A program made the position numbers and the translations under genes. From Paulownia fortunei (lineage: Eukaryota > Streptophyta > Magnoliopsida > Lamiales > Paulowniaceae): DNA of 64,000 bases. The notes beneath the pieces were generated by a model that worked only from the letters and a program-made list of their open reading frames with translations, searched no databases and had not been told where the DNA came from. Below, piece by piece: positions 57,941 to 64,000 of the stretch (position 1 is its first letter; every line of letters begins with the position of its first letter). The stretch covers positions 11,248,071-11,312,070 of the forward strand of contig CM033118.1 in the NCBI GenBank assembly GCA_019321725.1, in the 5' to 3' direction.

Positions 57941-59570
57941 TTCATTGTGGCTTTCCTATACCAATTTTTCAACCTCAAGTATTTGCCACCATTTTTTGGG
58001 TTTGCCGGAACCTCCCGCGTCCCTTGTCTACCTGACCATCAATCAAGTACCATACTTCCTTTTCAAAAACCTCATTGTATTCTTAATAGTATCATGCTTC
58101 ATGAACCATAAATGCATTAAGCATTACATCATTTGACAAATAATCACAATCACATTAAAACATGAACAATATTATATGATTCTTATGCTAAGTGAAAAGG
58201 TCAATCTCTTTGAAAGATAGGATGTGTTAAAGGCCTATCATAATCAAATTATGTACCTTTCAATATCCTTTTAATAAATCACATAATCTATTCTAATTAA
58301 AATCACATACACTTTTCAATCTTTTATAAACCATTCCATATCAATAGCATGACCTCAAAACCAATGCATATTCCATATTTACTACTTATTCAAGACATTA
58401 ACATTAGGGCTACCATTAAATAACTAATAATCCAAACATAAATATTAGGGCAGCCCCAAAATATGAACACAATCCAAATTAAAATGATGTAAACTCGATT
58501 CTAACTTAAATTGATTCTAACCTTCAATCAAGAAAACTAATTGCTATTGTTGGCATTCATTTGTAGGCACTTCCAAGCATAATATAAGCATTACAAGATA
58601 AATAGAAATAAGTAAATTAAGCATATTTCACATGGCTATCAAGTTTGCTAGAAACTAGCTTAACTAGCTTGGTTTTGGCTTCAAGTCTATCCCACTTGAG
58701 TTTTCATTCATAAAAAAACATACTAAAACATGTAACCATCCAAGATACGATAAATGCAACATAAGAAACATTGAAAAAGAATATACCTTGATTAGATTGG
58801 AATTAAACTCCAAAATCAATGGTTTTCAAGCTTAAAAGGGTTGAAACTTGTTCTAGTTTGTGTTTTATGGATTCCTTTGGATTGAATTCAATTTTTGTGA
58901 GTATGGGAGTGTAGAAGTTTGGGAGAAGCTTGGAGAATAAGGGTTGGTCGTTTTTGAGGAGCTTCCACAAGAAAATATGGATGAAAATGATTTTCTTGAC
59001 ATTTGAAAGAGAGATAAGTGGAGGGTTATGATAGGTTGACTCATGCTTGGTATCCTCTCATGCAAAGAGTCATGTTTATGGGCTAAGGAGATGACAAAAA
59101 TTGAATCTTTGGTGTTATAATCAAGTGTAATGTGGTTTAGAATGATTTCATGCAACCTAGTCAACCTACCAATCAAATTGCACCATTTTGTATACTTTTA
59201 GTTCTTAGTCAAATATAACATACCCAAGCAAATATGTAGGCAATAAATCACTTTAGCATATAACTACTATGGAGTAATACAAATAATTCATTTCATGGAC
59301 ATTTAACACATCAATCTTTCTTAATCGAGATACCGAGTTTTTCACTGAAAAAATGCACTTAAGGAATATGTTAAATCAAGAAATAAAAGTTTGATCTCAT
59401 ATTTCATGTACTAATGCATGCTAAAGCATAACTGGAGCATATAATAACAATTATTCATGTTCGTGCATTCATGTTATTTGTAAGCCATAATCCGATAATT
59501 CATATTGATTAGGTGCATATTCATGCAAGATGCTTATTATTGGCTATGTAGGTGAGAATTAGGCAATACA
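57941..59570 (-). repeat. A-family LTR, inverted, 3'-truncated
   Basis: Minus-strand LTR opening TGTATTGCCTAATTCTC at 59570 and running for about 1.63 kb. It includes the segment deleted from the 9296-11045 copy. It ends inside the LTR (tgtggctttcctatacc side) at a junction with the A5 pol that shares a short tatt homology. Upstream on the minus strand it interrupts Athila gag. It is not the 3' LTR of A5, because the orientation is opposite. Confidence 0.85.
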
Positions 59571-61067
59571 ATTTGCTCAAGAGCATCTGCAAAAGAAATA
59601 TTAATATGTATTTTCTTGAAGATTTCCAAAAATTCTGCAAATTGTGAATCATTCTTTTTTTTTTTGGAAATCTTTGTGAAATGGAATGGGAATATTAAAT
59701 TTCCTTTACATTTCACTTGGAAAGTTTTTTTATGTTTTTTAGTATTAAATTCAGAACAAGCTGTCCAATTTGAGTCTCCATTGATTTCATTTGAGCTCCT
59801 AAACTTGAAGCTAGCTGCTCTAATTGAGTCTCAATGTTGTCTATCTTTGCTTCATTCATATTCAATTGGGCTCTTGTCTCGCCAATGAAAGTGCTGAGCA
59901 AATCCTCCAAATATGCCTTTTTCTCACATACTTGAGGGTTTGAATATGGTGGATTGTTGTAACCCGGTGGGGCTTGAAGCACATTTTAATTGTTGACATA
60001 GGAAAAATTCTCATGGTTTCTAAGCCCTGGGTGGTAGTGAGTAGGTAATTGATTTTCCCTAAAATTAAAATTATGGTTATTAACAAAGTTTACTTGCTCA
60101 TTACCTTTGGTTTCCATAAATGAAGTGCTAGTGGATGCCAGGATCCATTCCTTGAGAAGCTCCATTAGAAGTCTAAGCTACAAATTGGTTACAAAGAGTA
60201 GAAACTTGTGCAACTAATTATGTAAATGAATCTACCTCAGGAACACCAAAAACTTTTTTAATAGAAGACCTCTTGGAAGGCCATTGATAGCTATTAGTAG
60301 CCATCTCCTCAAGAAAAATATGGCCTTTATTTGCAGTCTTAGACATTAAAGTCCCACATGCGGCAGCATCATTATGGTTCGAATTTTCTCATTCAAACTA
60401 TTATAAAAGTATTGTACCTACTGCCAATCCTCATAACCATGTTGAGTACACCTTCTTAGAAAATCTTTAAACATCTCCCAAGCTTCATATAGTGGCTCAA
60501 AATCTTGTTAGCAGAATTAAGTTATCTAACTTTTGAGTTGAAGTGTCTTTCTTGGTGGAAAGTACTTAGCAAGGATTTTTTGTGTCAAGTCATTCCAATT
60601 CAGTATGCTACATGGTGCAAAAGATTGTAACCATAGCCTAGCTTTGTCCTAAAGTGAGAATGTAAATAAGCAGATCTAATGGCATCGTCAAGCACTCCAT
60701 TCATTTTGATGGTGTCACAAATCTCCAAAAACATAGCTAAGTGTGCATTAGGATCCTCCAACGCACTTCCTCCAAATTGATTTTGTTGCACCATGCTAAT
60801 GAGAGCTAGTTTGAGTTCAAGATTTTTGGCATTGATTGGTTGTCGAGCTATCCTGGAGTAGTTTTGGTTCATGGTTGGTTTAAAATAGTCTCGGATAGGT
60901 CGTTGTGGTGGTGGTTGTTTCAATCGAAGATTGGTGTTCAAATTAGCATTGTTGATGCTATCCACCATGAGTTGATTGCTAACTCTTTTTTCTTCTCTAA
61001 TAGCTCGAAGAGTTTGATCAATTTCTGAATCAAAATAACCCAAGTCAAGACTCCTAGTCTTACACAT
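59571..61067 (-). pseudogene. Athila-type gag remnant (D2)
   Basis: Starts with ATG at 61067 (MCKTRSLDLGYFDSEIDQTL). It holds a typical Athila gag: KLALISMVQQNQFGGSALED, NAHLAMFLEICDTIKMNGV, then in other frames EEMATNSYQW (about 60300), TSTSFMETKGN, NHENFSYVNN and LQAPPGYNNPPYSNPQV, LEDLLSTFIGETRAQL. The last recognisable text (near ADALE, about 59600) is cut by the inverted A LTR. Frameshifts near 60600 and stops make it nonfunctional. It preserves the gag centre that is deleted in the compact element at 23479. Confidence 0.88.
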
Positions 61068-61192
61068 ACAAATACATATAATCTAATGCAAGGCAAGCCA
61101 ACATCAAAATATGGGAATAAAGTAAAATCAATCTAAACTAAAATCAACACTAAGTCATAACAATAATAATGCAATTATGATAAAACAATTCT

Positions 61193-61206
61193 CGGCAACG
61201 GTGCCA
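61193..61206 (-). promoter_or_regulatory. primer-binding site of D2 (tRNA-Asp type)
   Basis: Minus-strand TGGCACCGTTGCCG follows the LTR end after agttttt. It differs at one position from the usual TGGCGCCGTTGCCG start of Athila primer sites. Confidence 0.85.
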
Positions 61207-61212
61207 AAAACT

Positions 61213-62770
61213 TGTTCATGAAATATTTTGTAAACTGCAAGTGTACGGTGTCAAGTTTTTAATACAACGGTGAGTTGAGTTGAGTATCCTTAAGGATTGT
61301 AATAAAAAGTTACAGCAAGTATCATAGTTCAAATAGTCCTAATTTCATCCAAAAAATAAGTGATGATTGGTAAACAAAGTAGAATAAGATAAAAATGGCA
61401 AAAGACAATAATGGAGTTTTTAGAAGTAATACAACAAACACCTTATGAGCAAGAAATTTTAGAGAAATGACTCACCTAATTATCACATATGTTCTTTCTT
61501 CCAAAACTTACCAATTCAGGTCAATAACATATATAAACTAAGAATTCCTGAACTCACTCTCTCAAGTGTTAAATTAACTATGAGTTCCAACATGAATTTC
61601 AATAACTCTATAAAAACTAAAAAATAAAACTATATAAAAGATCAATGAATTCTTCTTCAAAAGCTCAAAGGTTTCATAAGCTTCTCAACTCTATGATTCA
61701 TAGGTTGTGTTATCCTTATGATTATGTATAATCTTCCCTCTCTCAAGTATCGAATCTCATACAAAAACAATCTCAATTAATGACCAAATAATCACGATAC
61801 AATACTAAGCAAGACAACACAAACAAGATGAATAACTTGAACTAATATTGCTTGGAATTCAAAACATAGGATCAAATAAGGTTACATCATCCTCTAAAAA
61901 GAAAAGTTTAGTTTATCATGTATGAATATAACTTCAAGAAATACATAATAACGAACATGAAAATTGTTCACCAATTTTTGATGTGAGGGAAATGGTTGAA
62001 GCTCTCCTTGCCTCCAAGAATAACTTTCTTATCTTCAAGAATGGCTCTCTCTGTCCAGCAGCACCTTCTTCTACCCAGAATACCTTCTCACATCCCATAA
62101 TGCCTTTCCAGGCTCTTTGGGGTCTTTAAAATCAGATGGGAGATGCCCTAAGGTGGGAAAAAAGCCAATTTTGCCCATTTTATCTACGTGGCAGTGCCTA
62201 GGCCCTAAACATTTTATTTAAAACCAATTTCTTGAGCACCTGTATCCACTTACAATTAATTTTTCACCACTTTTTTAGCTAAAATTATTTTTGGTGTCTC
62301 ATAAGAATTGTATCCCTATCTCTTAGATTTCTATATATTCATAAATCATCTAAATATGACATCTGTGCAGAGACTTATACCTAAAAATCCATGATGTGTC
62401 ATATTAGAAAGTTTCAGTCAAGTGTTAACTATTAAACTCGATATTTCTCATTAAAATTAAAGAAACTGGATTTTGTGGTGAAATTAAAAGTTTTATATCT
62501 ATCTCTTGGTTTTCCAATGAATTAAGAATCAAGTCAATATGATATTGGAGCAAATAATTATGATTGAAATATAAACATTGCCATCAATAGCACCACAATG
62601 CGGGTTCTTTCAAAATTTGAACCAAGGTTTTGTTTCTTTCCATTTTCTTCTCATTTGCTATTACCTAAAAGATTTCAAAATACTTGTATAAAAAGTAACA
62701 TAAATACTTGAATACAAACCAAAAGTTAATCAAAAGGTATATGAATTGTTGGTATAAAACTAACTTATCT
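61213..62770 (-). repeat. 5' LTR of Athila element D2
   Basis: About 1558 bp on the minus strand, from AGATAAGTTAGTTTTAT at 62770 (first base A where D has T) to TTCATGAACA at 61213. It is homologous throughout to the D LTR, for example cttgactgaaactttc-type blocks, the ctccaagaat/ggacag segment near 62030-62060 and the cactcaacggtg terminus region. It sits inside copia RT sequence that continues at 62771. Confidence 0.82.
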
Positions 62771-63414
62771 AAAATCAAATCATTTGATTGACTTAGAAAA
62801 TCAAATATTCTAGCTTTCAAGTTTGTAATGGATCTCTGAAGATTGCAAACCTTTTGCTCTTTCGTTTCATATGAAGACCTTAGGCCGATTAACTTGTATC
62901 CTATTCTCATTACCCCTATTGAGAAAGGTGGTCTTCATATCCCTTTGCTATGTCTATTAGTCATAATATATAGAGATAGCCAATAGGATCCAAATGGACT
63001 TTAGCATTGTAACTAGTAAAAGGTCTCCTCAATAGTTAAAACCTTGACTTTAATTGTAACACCTTGCTACTAGTCTTGCCTTTATAAGTCACCACCTCCC
63101 CATGTTTTCTAATTTTATGTTTGTGGACCTAATTGCAGCCAATGAAACCATTCCCTCTAATAAGCCCACCAAGGTCAATACCTTGTTGGAATACACGGAG
63201 TCCATTCAGATTGCAAAGTATTTTGCCATCTTCCCAAATTAATGTCATACATCATTACTCCTTGGAGGTTGTGTATTAGAATTTTAGTAATTTGTTCATG
63301 CACTATTGCCACTTGTGCTATAAATTGTGGTTCTTGAACTTCTTTGAGCTCTGTGATCTAGCCATTTCTACCGAATAGAAATTCCTTATTCTTAAGAAGA
63401 TGGCATCCTTAGTG
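62771..63414 (-). pseudogene. copia RT and integrase-end remnant (right copy)
   Basis: Reverse complement of the left copia between about 1290 and 2030. Shared blocks are the caatcaaatgatttgattt area, tatggcaaagggatatgaag with tctcaataggggt (near 62920), and accttggtgggc with gaatggtttcattggc (near 63135-63170). The family is the same as at the left window edge, in the opposite orientation. It is interrupted by D2 on the left and by a C LTR on the right. Confidence 0.8.
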
Positions 63415-64000
63415 TGATAATCGAACCTCTCACTACTCACCTAGCCAAATATGATTCGTGCATTATGTGCTAATTTTATATGCTACTTGCGACATTCTTG
63501 AATATTGAACTTAATTCTGAAGCTCTCGCATGGTATTAGTTATTGAATTTCCTAACCTAAGTGGTTGATTTTGTATTGAGATAAGAAGAAATTTAGGTAT
63601 CAATATAGTAAATAGTGCTAGGTTACACATGGTAACCTTAGGAGTTCAAAAGGTGTCACCAAAAAGTTTATAAAAAGTGAGTCGGTTTGATCATGAATTT
63701 TAATATTATATGTATATTTAAATCATACACTTGGGACTACTAGACATATAATACTATATTTTAAATGTTATATAACTAGGTTCATAGGTTTGTAACACTA
63801 TCGGTGCACAAACTTATCAATTGGGCAAGAACCGATGAAGAACCTAATGAACGAACATAGGAATTGGCTACGAGAATGAATGGTGACTAATATAGGTTGC
63901 AAAAAAATAAGAATATGTGAGAGACACAAGATTATGGCTGCAAGATAAGGGAGAAAATCAGATTATACCATTACATGCCACCTCATGCTTAGGCTTATCA
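63415..64000 (+). repeat. C-family LTR start, cut by window end
   Basis: Plus-strand LTR start. From catgattcgtgcattatg through aatattgaacttaattctg and catggtattagttattgaa it is the reverse complement of 31264-31060 and 30795-30590. It then reaches the aattgggcaagaaccgatg and gccacctcatgcttaggct blocks, the area where the left copy (2460-2640) begins. The opening bases (tgtgataatcgaacctc) have drifted from TGTATTAGCCAAGCCTC. Confidence 0.75.

Overview
The window looks like heterochromatin from a flowering plant, probably a dicot. Every stretch I can classify is a transposable element or a tandem repeat. I see no host protein gene, tRNA or rRNA that I would defend. The plant origin rests on the element families: Ty3/gypsy chromoviruses of Tekay/Del type (chromodomain after integrase), Athila-type elements with a tRNA-Asp-like primer site, a Tat-type pol with a second RNase H, Ty1/copia elements with an initiator-Met-tRNA primer site, and a plant LINE ORF1 of the DUF4283 plus zinc-knuckle kind. 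The DNA is strongly AT-rich. I use private labels: A (Tekay-type, LTR about 1.75-2.3 kb), B (LTR about 2.2 kb, probably copia), C (Tekay-like, LTR about 3.1 kb), D (Athila-type), E and G (copia), F (Athila-type LTR), H (Tat).

Layout: 1-2459 copia gag-pol wreck; 2460-5022 C LTR; 5023-5798 B LTR end; 5799-7361 A pol with its 3' LTR (7362-9067); 9068-9295 antisense RNase H scrap; 9296-13510 inverted A element (LTR then pol); 13511-17998 an array of roughly 106-bp repeats split by a B LTR; 17999-19738 A LTR end and RT fragment. From 19739 to 31376 lies a nested stack: a minus-strand C element enters the RT fragment, and its LTR is itself hit by a compact Athila element (21662-27037, duplication cttat) and by a C solo LTR (27665-30795, duplication attgt). 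31767-38856 is an array of about ten 715-bp AT-rich satellite monomers ending in a 100-N assembly gap.

The right half holds LINE pieces (38957-40715), a minus copia G (40716-44425) hit by Athila LTR F (44426-45962), a minus Tat pol H (46011-49146), a copia LTR E hit by a complete B solo LTR (49352-51566, duplication ctctt), an A element with most of its gag-pol (52503-57940), an inverted A LTR (57941-59570) that cuts a minus Athila element (59571-62770), which in turn cuts a minus copia RT (62771-63414), followed by the start of another C LTR.

Nearly all coding regions are dead. Several copies have lost catalytic residues as well as frames. The exception is the 320-codon gag-protease frame of the compact Athila element, which is open. 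None of this works as a pathway; the interest is in the insertion order, the two tandem arrays, and shared defects between copies. Comparisons between copies were made by eye.
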